Source: Novosphingobium sp. KCTC 2891 (GTDB lineage Bacteria; Pseudomonadota; Alphaproteobacteria; Sphingomonadales; Sphingomonadaceae). From it: a DNA stretch of 64,000 nt. Under the pieces are notes generated by a model that worked only from the letters and a program-made list of their open reading frames with translations, had not been told where the DNA came from and did no database searches. A program made the translations under genes and the position numbers. The DNA lies in the NCBI RefSeq assembly GCF_025938155.1, contig NZ_JAPCZG010000001.1:124001-188000 (forward strand). The letters run 5' to 3'. Position 1 is the stretch's first letter; each line of letters opens with the position of its first letter. This document shows, piece after piece, positions 45,520 through 53,419 of the stretch.

Positions 45520-48500
45520 GCCGTGGCCTCCGGCGTTTCAGGTTGGTTCGCAGCAGGCGTCGACCTCCGCGCGAACACGCGCTTCACCAGGACGAAGAAC
45601 AGCGGCACGAAGAAGATGGCCAGCGCCGTGGCCGAGAGCATCCCGCCCATCACTGCGGTTCCGATGGCGCGGCGGCCATTGGCACCCGCGCCGCTCGCCA
45701 GCACCAGCGGCACGACGCCGGCGATGAAGGCCACGCTGGTCATCACGATCGGGCGGAAACGCAGGCTGGCCGCTTCCAGCGCGGCCTGCATCGGCGACAG
45801 CCCGCGGCCGAGCGCGGCTTCGGCGAACTCTACGATCAGGATTGCGTTCTTGGCGGACAGGCCGATGGTGGTGAGCAGCGCCACCTGGAAGTAGATGTCG
45901 TTGTCGTAGCCGCGCAGGGTCACCGCCAGCACCGCGCCGATCACGCCCAGCGGGATGACCAGCAGCACAGAGACCGGCACCGACCAGCTTTCGTAAAGCG
46001 CGGCAAGGCACAGGAAGATGAAGAAGATCGACGCGGCATAGAGCACGCCCGATTGCGAACTGGCGGCCCGTTCCTGGTAGGAAAGCCCGCCCCACGCCAC
46101 GGCATAGCCGCTGCCGAGCTGGCCGGCCTTGGCCTCCATCAGGTTCATCGCCTCGCCCGAACTGGTGCCCGGTGCGCCGGTGCCCTGCATCTGCTGCGCG
46201 GCGACGCCGTTGAAGCGGCGCAGGATCGGCGGTCCGCTGGTCCACGAAGTGGTGGCGAAGGCGGAGAAGGGCGCCATCGTCCCGTCCTGACCGCGCACGT
46301 ACCATTGGCCCATGTCGGCCGGGCTGCTGCGATAGGGTGCATCACCCTGCACATAGACGCGCTTCACGCGGCCGCGATCGACGAAATCGTTGATGTAAGT
46401 GCCGCCCCACGCGGTCGAGAGCGTGGCGTTCACATCCGAAGGGGCGATCTTGTAGGCCGTGGCCGCATCGTCGTTCAACGCGACTTTCAACTGAGGCGTG
46501 TCCTCCAGCCCGTTGAAGCGGACCTGCGACAGGCGGGTATCGGCATTGGCGGCCTCGACCAGTTGCTTGCGCGCGGCGGTCAGCGCCGGCACGCCGTTGC
46601 CGCCGGCATCCTGCAACCACATCTCGAAGCCGCTGGAATTGCCGAGTCCGCGGATTGCGGGAGGCGAAAGCGCAAGGATCTGCGCTTCGCGGTCGCCCGC
46701 GAAATGCTTGCTGATCCGCTGGGCGATGGCGGTGGCGCTGTGTTCGGCGCCCGCGCGTTCGTCCCAGTCCTTCAGCATCAGGAAGCCCATGGCGATGTTC
46801 TGGCCGGAACCCTGGTTGCCGCGTCCGGCGGAGGTGAACGTGTGGACCACGTCCTCGCCTTCGGTCTGGCGGATATAGTCGGCCACCCGCGCCGCGACTT
46901 CCTTGGTCTGGTCGAGCGTGGCGCCCGCGGGAAGGGTGATCGACAGCATCAGGTTGCCCTGGTCTTCCTCGGGCAGGAAGCTGGTCGGCAGCCGCACATA
47001 GAACAGCGCCATGGCCCCGCTCAGGCCCAGGAACGCCAGCATCCACGGCGCGGGGCGGCCGACGAAGCGCTGCAAACGGCCCTGATAGCCGGTTTCCAGC
47101 CTGCCATAGCGATGGTTGAACGCGCGGAAGAAACGCCCCTGCGGCTTCTCGTGTTCTTTCAGCAGCGTCGCGCAGAGCGCCGGGGTCAGCGTGAGCGCGA
47201 CGAGTACCGAGAGCGCCATGGCCGAGACGATGGTGACCGAGAACTGGCGGTAGATCGCGCCGGTCGATCCGCCGAAGAAGGCCATGGGCACGAACACCGC
47301 GGTCAGCACCAGCGTGATGCCGATCAGCGCCGAGGTGATCTCGTTCATGGACTTCACCGTCGCCTCCAGAGGCGGCAGGTGTTCCTCGTGCATCACGCGC
47401 TCGACGTTCTCGACCACGACGATGGCGTCGTCGACGAGCAGGCCGATCGCCAGCACCATGCCGAACATGGTCAGCGTGTTGATGGTATAGCCCGACAGCG
47501 CCAGCACGCCGAAGGTGCCCAGCAGCACCACCGGCACCGCGATCGCCGGGATCAGGGTGGCGCGCCAGTTCTGGAGGAACACGAACATCACGACGACGAC
47601 GAGGGCGATGGCCTCGAACAGAGTCTTGACCACTTCCTCGATCGAGATCTTCACGAACAGGCTGCTGTCGCGCGGATAGGCGACCGCATAGCCGGGCGGC
47701 AGGTCCTTTGACAGCTCGTCCACCTTGTCCTTGACCAGCTGCGCGGTGCGCATGGCGTTCGCGCCGGAGGACAGGCTGATCGCAAGGCCGACCGAAGGTT
47801 TCCCATCGAACCGGTTGAAATTGGCGTAACTTTCCTGACCCAGTTCAACCCGGGCCACGTCGCGCAAGTGAACCACGCCGCCGTTCGCGTCGGTCTTCAG
47901 GATCACATTCTCGAATTCGGGCACCGTTTGCAGGCGCGAGCGGGCGGTGACCGTCGCGTTCAGCCGCTGGCCCTGCGGCGCGGGCTGCGCGCCCACTTCA
48001 CCGGCGGAAACCTGCGTGTTCTGGGCCTGGAGCGCGGCGTTGACGTCCGAAGGCATCAGGCCGACTGCGGCCAGCCGGGCGGGGTCGAGCCAGATCCGCA
48101 TGGCATAGGGCGCGCCGAACACGTCTGCGCTGCCCACGCCTTCGACGCGCGAAAGCGGGTCCTGGAAATGGGTGGTGATATAGTCGGCGACGTCCGCGTT
48201 GGAACTGCGGCCGCTATCGTCGCGCAGGCCCACCACCAGCAACATATCGGCCTGCGCCTTGGTGACGTTGACGCCCTGCTGCTGCACCGCCTGAGGCAGG
48301 CGGCTGGTCGCGCGGCTGATTGCGTTCTGGACCTGCACCTGCGCGGTATCGGGGTCGGTGCCCTTGTCGAACGTCGCGGTGATCTGGGCCGAACCCTGGT
48401 TGCTGCTCGATGTGAAATAGAGCAGCCCGTCGATGCCCTTGAGCTGCTGCTCGAGCACCTGGGTGACACTGTTCTCGATCGTCTGGGCGTCGGCGCCGTT

Positions 48501-48650
48501 GTAGGTCGCGTTGATCGAGACGGTCGGCGGGGCGATGTCGGGATATTGCTCGACGCCCATCCGGGTGATGGCCAGTGCGCCGGCCGCCATGATGACGATG
48601 GCGAGGACCCAGGCGAAGATCGGGCGATGCGCGAAAAAGCGGGACAGCAT
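45516..48650 (-). CDS. RND multidrug efflux transporter (HAE1, AcrB-like)
   Basis: 1,044 residues, inner-membrane proton/drug antiporter. Starts MLSRFFAHRPIFAWVLAIVI; about 12 membrane helices and two large periplasmic loops. The proton relay acids are in LLVDDAIVVVENVERVM of TM4, and the family block FGGSTGAIYRQFSVTIVSAM is present. Ends near FFVLVKRVFARR. Full length for HAE1. It lies seven bases after the membrane-fusion gene. Confidence 0.97.
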   Translation of the reverse strand: MLSRFFAHRPIFAWVLAIVIMAAGALAITRMGVEQYPDIAPPTVSINATYNGADAQTIENSVTQVLEQQLKGIDGLLYFTSSSNQGSAQITATFDKGTDPDTAQVQVQNAISRATSRLPQAVQQQGVNVTKAQADMLLVVGLRDDSGRSSNADVADYITTHFQDPLSRVEGVGSADVFGAPYAMRIWLDPARLAAVGLMPSDVNAALQAQNTQVSAGEVGAQPAPQGQRLNATVTARSRLQTVPEFENVILKTDANGGVVHLRDVARVELGQESYANFNRFDGKPSVGLAISLSSGANAMRTAQLVKDKVDELSKDLPPGYAVAYPRDSSLFVKISIEEVVKTLFEAIALVVVVMFVFLQNWRATLIPAIAVPVVLLGTFGVLALSGYTINTLTMFGMVLAIGLLVDDAIVVVENVERVMHEEHLPPLEATVKSMNEITSALIGITLVLTAVFVPMAFFGGSTGAIYRQFSVTIVSAMALSVLVALTLTPALCATLLKEHEKPQGRFFRAFNHRYGRLETGYQGRLQRFVGRPAPWMLAFLGLSGAMALFYVRLPTSFLPEEDQGNLMLSITLPAGATLDQTKEVAARVADYIRQTEGEDVVHTFTSAGRGNQGSGQNIAMGFLMLKDWDERAGAEHSATAIAQRISKHFAGDREAQILALSPPAIRGLGNSSGFEMWLQDAGGNGVPALTAARKQLVEAANADTRLSQVRFNGLEDTPQLKVALNDDAATAYKIAPSDVNATLSTAWGGTYINDFVDRGRVKRVYVQGDAPYRSSPADMGQWYVRGQDGTMAPFSAFATTSWTSGPPILRRFNGVAAQQMQGTGAPGTSSGEAMNLMEAKAGQLGSGYAVAWGGLSYQERAASSQSGVLYAASIFFIFLCLAALYESWSVPVSVLLVIPLGVIGAVLAVTLRGYDNDIYFQVALLTTIGLSAKNAILIVEFAEAALGRGLSPMQAALEAASLRFRPIVMTSVAFIAGVVPLVLASGAGANGRRAIGTAVMGGMLSATALAIFFVPLFFVLVKRVFARRSTPAANQPETPEATA

Positions 48651-48657
48651 GGGCGGG

Positions 48658-49821
48658 TTACTTCGCCGTCTGCTGCGCAGGGACGGTGTCTGCCGGCACG
48701 GCCTTCACCTTGGCGCCGGGGCGCGCCTTCATCAGGCCGTCGACGATGACCTTTTCGCCCGCCTTGAGGCCGGCGGTGACGAGCCACTTGTCGCCCACCG
48801 CGGTATCCGCGGTGACGTCGCGCGTCTCGACTTCGCCCTTCGCGTTGACCAGCAGCACCGAGGCGCCGCCGCGCGGGGCGCGGGTGATCGCCTGCTGGGG
48901 CACGAGAATTCCCTGCGGCACGCTGGCCTGAACAAGCCGGGCGCGCACGAACAGGCCGGGCAGGAGCACGCCCTGCGGATTGGCCACCGTGGCGCGCAAG
49001 GTCACTGTGCCGCTGTCGGCGTTCACGTCGACATCGGCGAAGCTCAGCCGGCCCTCGACCGGGTATTCGCTGCCATCTGCCAGCACGATGCGTACCGGCA
49101 CCGTGCCCACCGGAGCCAGCGCGCCTTTCTGGAACGAGCGGCGCAGCGCCATGAAATCGTTGCTCGACTGCTGGATGTTCACGAACATCGGATCGAGCCG
49201 CTGCACCTTGGACAGCGGGTCCGCCTGGCTTGCCGTGACGAGCGCGCCCTTGGTCACGCTCGAACGGCCGATCCGGCCGGTGATGGGCGAGGTGACGCGG
49301 GTGAAGCCCAGGCTGACCTGGCTCGATGCCAGTGCAGCGCGGTTCGCCGCGACCTGCGCGCGCGACTGGTTGTAGGTGGCGCGCGCGTCGGCCGCGTCCT
49401 GCTTGCTGACCCCGCCTTCGGCGGCGAGCAGTCTGTAACGCTCGGCCTTGAGCCGGTTGGCCTCCACCGTGGCTTCGGCGGTGGCGACGGCGGCGCGCGC
49501 CTGCTGCGCCGAGGCTGCGTAGAGGCGGCTGTCGATCTGGTAGAGCGGCTGACCGGCGCGGACCATGCTGCCCTCGGTAAACAGCCGGTCGGTGATGATC
49601 CCGGAAACCTGCGGGCGTACTTCGGCCACGAGCGAGGCTTCGGTCCGGCCCGACAGGTCGGTCACAAGCGGCACGGCCTCGGTCTTGACCGTCATCACGC
49701 CGACAACGACCGGAGGCGTTTCCTTGCCGGCTTTGGCGCCGCAGGCGGACAGTGACAGCGCCAGACAGATGGCGGAAGCGGCGGGAAGCAGGCGGGGAAG
49801 GGGATAGGCGGGGCTGCGCAA
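48658..49821 (-). CDS. RND membrane-fusion lipoprotein (AcrA-like)
   Basis: 387 residues from a TTG at 49821, chosen because it gives a normal lipoprotein signal (about 24 residues, lipobox LALSLSACGAKAG) and has AGAGAG about nine bases upstream; the frame is open to 50055, but the longer N-terminus would be unusual. Periplasmic adaptor: barrel-sandwich hybrid (VRPQVSGIITDRLFTEGSMV), alpha hairpin, and the GRIGRSSVTKGALVTASQ segment. First gene of the pump operon; no regulator gene adjoins it. Confidence 0.92.
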   Translation of the reverse strand: MRSPAYPLPRLLPAASAICLALSLSACGAKAGKETPPVVVGVMTVKTEAVPLVTDLSGRTEASLVAEVRPQVSGIITDRLFTEGSMVRAGQPLYQIDSRLYAASAQQARAAVATAEATVEANRLKAERYRLLAAEGGVSKQDAADARATYNQSRAQVAANRAALASSQVSLGFTRVTSPITGRIGRSSVTKGALVTASQADPLSKVQRLDPMFVNIQQSSNDFMALRRSFQKGALAPVGTVPVRIVLADGSEYPVEGRLSFADVDVNADSGTVTLRATVANPQGVLLPGLFVRARLVQASVPQGILVPQQAITRAPRGGASVLLVNAKGEVETRDVTADTAVGDKWLVTAGLKAGEKVIVDGLMKARPGAKVKAVPADTVPAQQTAK

Positions 49822-50148
49822 GGCGGATCTCTCTGGCTGACGACCGGGGAAGGCGATGGATCGGCAGGGATCAGGATGGTGGCGGGTGAACGCTGGCCAC
49901 GAAAGCTCCATCGACGGTTCCGGTTCCCGCGAAAGGCACCGACGACAGGGAGCGGCCGTCGACATCTGCGCGAGTCGATGGGGCGTTAACACAGCAATGC
50001 CGGCTTGAGTCCCCCTTGTTATCGGGAACTTGCCGGCGGCGACACATTGATACAATTGTCTTTTGCGCGCACGATCATTGCGTGGGCGCGATTTTGCATG
50101 TCGGGTCTGCGCAATAGACCTTTGCGCAACGGGCCTGTGTGCGCGGCC
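49822..50148 (-). promoter_or_regulatory. Upstream region of the efflux operon
   Basis: About 330 bases between the pump operon and the next minus-strand gene, with no gene that I can support. It should contain the pump promoter. The only clear element is an 8-base palindrome ACAATTGT at 50052-50059 in an AT-rich patch, a possible repressor half-site pair. Confidence 0.3.
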
Positions 50149-50826
50149 TTATCGAGCGGCGAAAAGCAGCCTGCCCGGTCCCAGCGCCTGAAGCACGCCC
50201 GAGATTTCGTCCTGCGACACCGCGAAGCAGCCCTGGCTGCGACCGATCCGGCCTAGGTTCGACGCCATGCCGTGATCGACGTAGCTGGCCGCGTGAATCA
50301 CGATGCCGCGGCTGTCGGCCAGGTTGTTTTCCGGATCGAGGCCGATCAGCCGGCGCGAGCGGCCGTGCTTGCCCACATAGGTGGGGCCGGTCATGAACGC
50401 ACCGCTGCACGATGCCTCGGAGCCCGGCGTGTTCGACAGGCGCTCGACCCACCCCTTGTTGGCCGGGTCCGATCCCTTGCCGTGGGCGACGAGGTGCGTG
50501 GACAGCACGCGCCCGCCGGCGATATCGACAAGGTGGAAGCGCGGCTCGCGCGAGGGGACCGAGAAATCGACGATCCCGATCACGTCGCGTTCGGCGATGC
50601 GCGCATGGTGCGTCTGAAGCGCGGCCAGCGCCTGGGGCAGCAGGGCGGGCGCGCCGGGGATGGATAGCCCCGCAGGCGCGGTCAGGCCCGGCGGCGTCAC
50701 CGGTGGCAGCGCCAGGCCCGCGCCATGCGTCGCAGGCGCAATGGCGTTGGCCGCGGAGCGCGGGAAAAGGAATGTGGTGGCGGAAGCAGCCACGGCGCCA
50801 AGGAACTGGCGCCTGCCAAGCGTCAT
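50149..50826 (-). CDS. L,D-transpeptidase catalytic-domain protein (YkuD_2 type)
   Basis: 225 residues. Tat-like or Sec signal (MTLGRRQFLGAVAASATTF), Pro/Ala linker, then a murein L,D-transpeptidase domain: substrate loop HGKGSDPANKGWVERLSNTP, His178 in RGIVIHAASYVD and the catalytic Cys200 in GRIGRSQGCFAVSQ. Cross-links or edits peptidoglycan stems in the periplasm. Divergent, 76 bases from a second, unrelated-subfamily L,D-transpeptidase. Confidence 0.88.
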   Translation of the reverse strand: MTLGRRQFLGAVAASATTFLFPRSAANAIAPATHGAGLALPPVTPPGLTAPAGLSIPGAPALLPQALAALQTHHARIAERDVIGIVDFSVPSREPRFHLVDIAGGRVLSTHLVAHGKGSDPANKGWVERLSNTPGSEASCSGAFMTGPTYVGKHGRSRRLIGLDPENNLADSRGIVIHAASYVDHGMASNLGRIGRSQGCFAVSQDEISGVLQALGPGRLLFAAR

Positions 50827-50902
50827 GATGCGAGACCCCGATTATTCTTTGAACACGATCTAGGTTCGCTTACCGTTGGATTCAAAGGGTAACGGTGATT
50901 TC

Positions 50903-52069
50903 ATGCGGCGAAACGTGCTTGGTGCGGCATTGGCCGTTATATTAACGGGAACGAATTGCTCGTCCGCACTGGCCCAGCCAGCGGTGGCCGCGTTGCCGCA
51001 CTGGAGTGCCGAATCGCTCGCCGTTCTGCACCACCGGCTGGAATCGGCGCCGCTGGAAGCGCTGCCCGTGCCCGATTGCACAGCGCTCGCCGCCGCGGAA
51101 CGTGCGGGGGACGGGGCGGTGATCGACCGTGAGGCAAGCGCGGTCGCGGTGAAGATGGCGCGCCTGATCGCGCTCGGCTGGATGCCCGCCGAAGCGCGCG
51201 CTGCCTGGCATATCGCCGACAGTGATGCGCGGATCGACTTCGCCGGCCAGCTCGCCACCGCGCTGGGGGCGGGAACGCTCGATGCATGGTTCTCCTCGCT
51301 CGAACCGCGCCGGCCTGATTATGCGGCGCTACGCACAGCTTATGCGGCCGAGACCGATCCGGCGCGGCGGCAGACGCTGGCGCGCAATCTTGAGCGCTGG
51401 CGCTGGATGCCGCACGATCCGGGGGCGGAATACCTGCTGGTCAATGCCGCCGCGTTCCGCGTCGACCTGTGGCGCGACGGGCGCGTGGCCGACAGTCACC
51501 GCGTGATCGTGGGCAAGGTATCCTCGCCCACCCCGGTGTTCGGCGCGACCGTGAGCGGGGTGACGTTCAACCCCTGGTGGGACATTCCCGCGAACATCGT
51601 GCGCGAAAGCGTGGGGCGTCTCGTCGCGCGCCACCCGAAGCTGGCGCGCCAGCGCGGCTATGTGTGGGGCGGCGGGCGGTATCGCCAGCGGCCCGGACCC
51701 GGCAATTCGCTCGGGCTGATGAAGCTCATCATGCCCAACAGCTACAACGTCTATCTCCATGACACGCCAAGCAAATCGCTGTTCGAACGGCCCGTGCGGA
51801 CGTTCAGTCATGGCTGCGTGCGCGTGGACGATGCGCTGGGGCTGGCGGCCGACCTGCTCGCGCCGACGACGCCGCGCGAGGAGATCGACGGCATCGTCGC
51901 CAGCGGGCGCACCACCGATGTGCGGCTTGGCCGCAACGTGCCGATCTATATCGCCTACTTCACCGCAGAGGCGACGCCGGACGGCACGGTGACCGTGCTG
52001 CCCGACGTCTATAATCGCGATGGGGCGATGGGCGATGCGGCGGTGGTGCAGCGCCTTTGCGCGTTCTGA
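50903..52069 (+). CDS. L,D-transpeptidase (YcbB/LdtD-like)
   Basis: 388 residues from the ATG at 50903 (MRRNVLGAALAVILTGTN), which begins a signal peptide ending SALA; a TTG at 50876 is in frame but less likely. The YkuD catalytic domain spans about 180-340 (VFGATVSGVTFNPWWDIPAN, then PNSYNVYLHDTP) with His303 and Cys305 in RTFSHGCVRVDDALGL. YcbB-type enzymes make 3-3 cross-links and can confer beta-lactam tolerance. Domain length is shorter than E. coli LdtD (615). Confidence 0.9.
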   Translation: MRRNVLGAALAVILTGTNCSSALAQPAVAALPHWSAESLAVLHHRLESAPLEALPVPDCTALAAAERAGDGAVIDREASAVAVKMARLIALGWMPAEARAAWHIADSDARIDFAGQLATALGAGTLDAWFSSLEPRRPDYAALRTAYAAETDPARRQTLARNLERWRWMPHDPGAEYLLVNAAAFRVDLWRDGRVADSHRVIVGKVSSPTPVFGATVSGVTFNPWWDIPANIVRESVGRLVARHPKLARQRGYVWGGGRYRQRPGPGNSLGLMKLIMPNSYNVYLHDTPSKSLFERPVRTFSHGCVRVDDALGLAADLLAPTTPREEIDGIVASGRTTDVRLGRNVPIYIAYFTAEATPDGTVTVLPDVYNRDGAMGDAAVVQRLCAF

Positions 52070-52076
52070 GCGGCGT

Positions 52077-52670
52077 TCAGTCCGCCGGCAGGTCGGTGAA
52101 CTTCCCGCCGACCGCGAATGCCGACACCGGTTTGCGGCCGCTGGGGGCCTCGCGCTCGCGGTAGCCATCGGGCAGCTTTTCCGGGGCATCCTTGCGGCCG
52201 ATGACGATGGCGGCGTTGATGTGGAAGTCCTCGGGGATCGCCAGTTCTTGCCGCACGCGCGGGAATTCCATGCCGACCATGGCGTGCGCGTGATAGCCCA
52301 TGTGCGTTGCCTGCAGGGCCAGCAGCGCCCATGCCGAGCCGGCGTCGAAGCTGTGGCTGCGGTTGGGCTTGGCGCCGTCCGGGCGGGGGAAGGTGGTTTC
52401 GGACACGGCGAACAGAAGCGCGCCGGCATCCTTCGCCCAGACCGCGTTGCCCGGCACCAGCAGCGAGACGAAGTGGTCCCAGTTGGCATCGCCGCGCACG
52501 GCGTAGAGGAAGCGCCACGGCTGCTGGTTGTAGGCCGAAGGCGCAAGGCTGGCCGCTTCGAGGATCACCGCGAGGTCTTCCGCCGGGACGGCGCTGCCGT
52601 CGAACGAGCGGGGCGACCAGCGGTCGGCGATGGCGGGAAGGACGCGCGGATCGGTGGTGCGGGCGGTCAT
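52077..52670 (-). CDS. Nitroreductase-family flavoprotein
   Basis: 197 residues from the ATG at 52670, with GGAGACGACC directly upstream. FMN-dependent oxidoreductase fold: RWSPRSFDGSAVPAEDLAVI (FMN phosphate contact), AASLAPSAYNQQPWRFLYAV and GSAWALLALQATHMGYHAHA. The natural substrate is unknown (quinones, nitroaromatics or enones). The gene lies 67 bases after the DoxX-type gene on the same strand, probably in one operon. Confidence 0.9.
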   Translation of the reverse strand: MTARTTDPRVLPAIADRWSPRSFDGSAVPAEDLAVILEAASLAPSAYNQQPWRFLYAVRGDANWDHFVSLLVPGNAVWAKDAGALLFAVSETTFPRPDGAKPNRSHSFDAGSAWALLALQATHMGYHAHAMVGMEFPRVRQELAIPEDFHINAAIVIGRKDAPEKLPDGYREREAPSGRKPVSAFAVGGKFTDLPAD

Positions 52671-52737
52671 GGTCGTCTCCGGGGCAGGGGCGGCGCACCC
52701 GGCCGGGCACGCCGCGCAATCGCTGGTATTTCTGCGG

Positions 52738-53160
52738 TCAGTCGCGGTGAATGGCAATGCGCCCGCCACCAAAGGCGGCAACCTGCATCAGGCCGCCGGC
52801 CATCGCGATGTTCTTGAAGAAGTGGATGAACTGGTTCTGGTCTCCCAGCTGGCCGTGGAAGGCGAAGGCGGTGACGACCGAGAAGCCGGCGAGCAGCAGC
52901 GCGACCAGGCGGGGGCGGTAGCCGGCGATCAGCGCGAGGCCGCCGCCCAGTTCGATCAGGATCGCCGCGGCGAGGGCCACCTGCGGCAGGGGCAGGCCGG
53001 CGCTGGTGATATAGGCGAGTGTTGCGGCCGGGGCGGTCAGCTTGCTTACACCGCTCAGCACGAAGATCGCGGCCAGCAGCACGCGGCCGCCGGCGGCGAG
53101 CAGTGGCTGGGCAGGGGTGGCGGTCGAAGCGGAAACGGGGGTGGCAGCGGCGGTGGTCAT
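52738..53160 (-). CDS. DoxX-family membrane protein
   Basis: 140 residues, four membrane helices. The DoxX pattern is visible: GRVLLAAIFVLSGVSKLTAP, LPLPQVALAAAILIELGGGL and FHGQLGDQNQFIHFFKNIAM. DoxX proteins are often linked to redox stress and membrane quinones. Paired with a downstream nitroreductase, a common combination. Confidence 0.9.
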   Translation of the reverse strand: MTTAAATPVSASTATPAQPLLAAGGRVLLAAIFVLSGVSKLTAPAATLAYITSAGLPLPQVALAAAILIELGGGLALIAGYRPRLVALLLAGFSVVTAFAFHGQLGDQNQFIHFFKNIAMAGGLMQVAAFGGGRIAIHRD

Positions 53161-53336
53161 CGGCGGGGATCCTTTGGCAGAAGAAGGGGCGGTATCGGCC
53201 GCCCGGTGCTGCAGCCTTCTCTATGTCTCCGCGAACCATCGTGAAATCAGGATAAAATCATTCCGAACGTTCCAATGAATGGAAAAGTGTGGTGCCGGCG
53301 CCTCACTCACGGGATTGCGTGATCCTTGCAATCAAA

Positions 53337-53381
53337 CCGTCACGGAACTGGCACGAACCTGCAACGGAGGAGGCCTAGCCG
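53337..53381 (+). promoter_or_regulatory. PHO-box-like triple repeat before the first TonB receptor
   Basis: Three seven-base half-sites with an 11-base period: CCGTCAC (53337), CTGGCAC (53348) and CTGCAAC (53359), resembling the PhoB consensus CTGTCAT repeated every 11 bases. A -10-like TAGCCG starts at 53376, 11 bases after the last half-site, where a PhoB-dependent promoter would have it. The consensus match is moderate. Confidence 0.5.
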
Positions 53382-53419
53382 CCGCAGCGCAACAACTAAA
53401 ATCCATGAGGGATTATCCT

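Noticed and set aside
45417..47711. Plus-strand 764-codon frame opposite the RND transporter
   Set aside because: The AcrB-like gene on the minus strand is unambiguous; this is its shadow.
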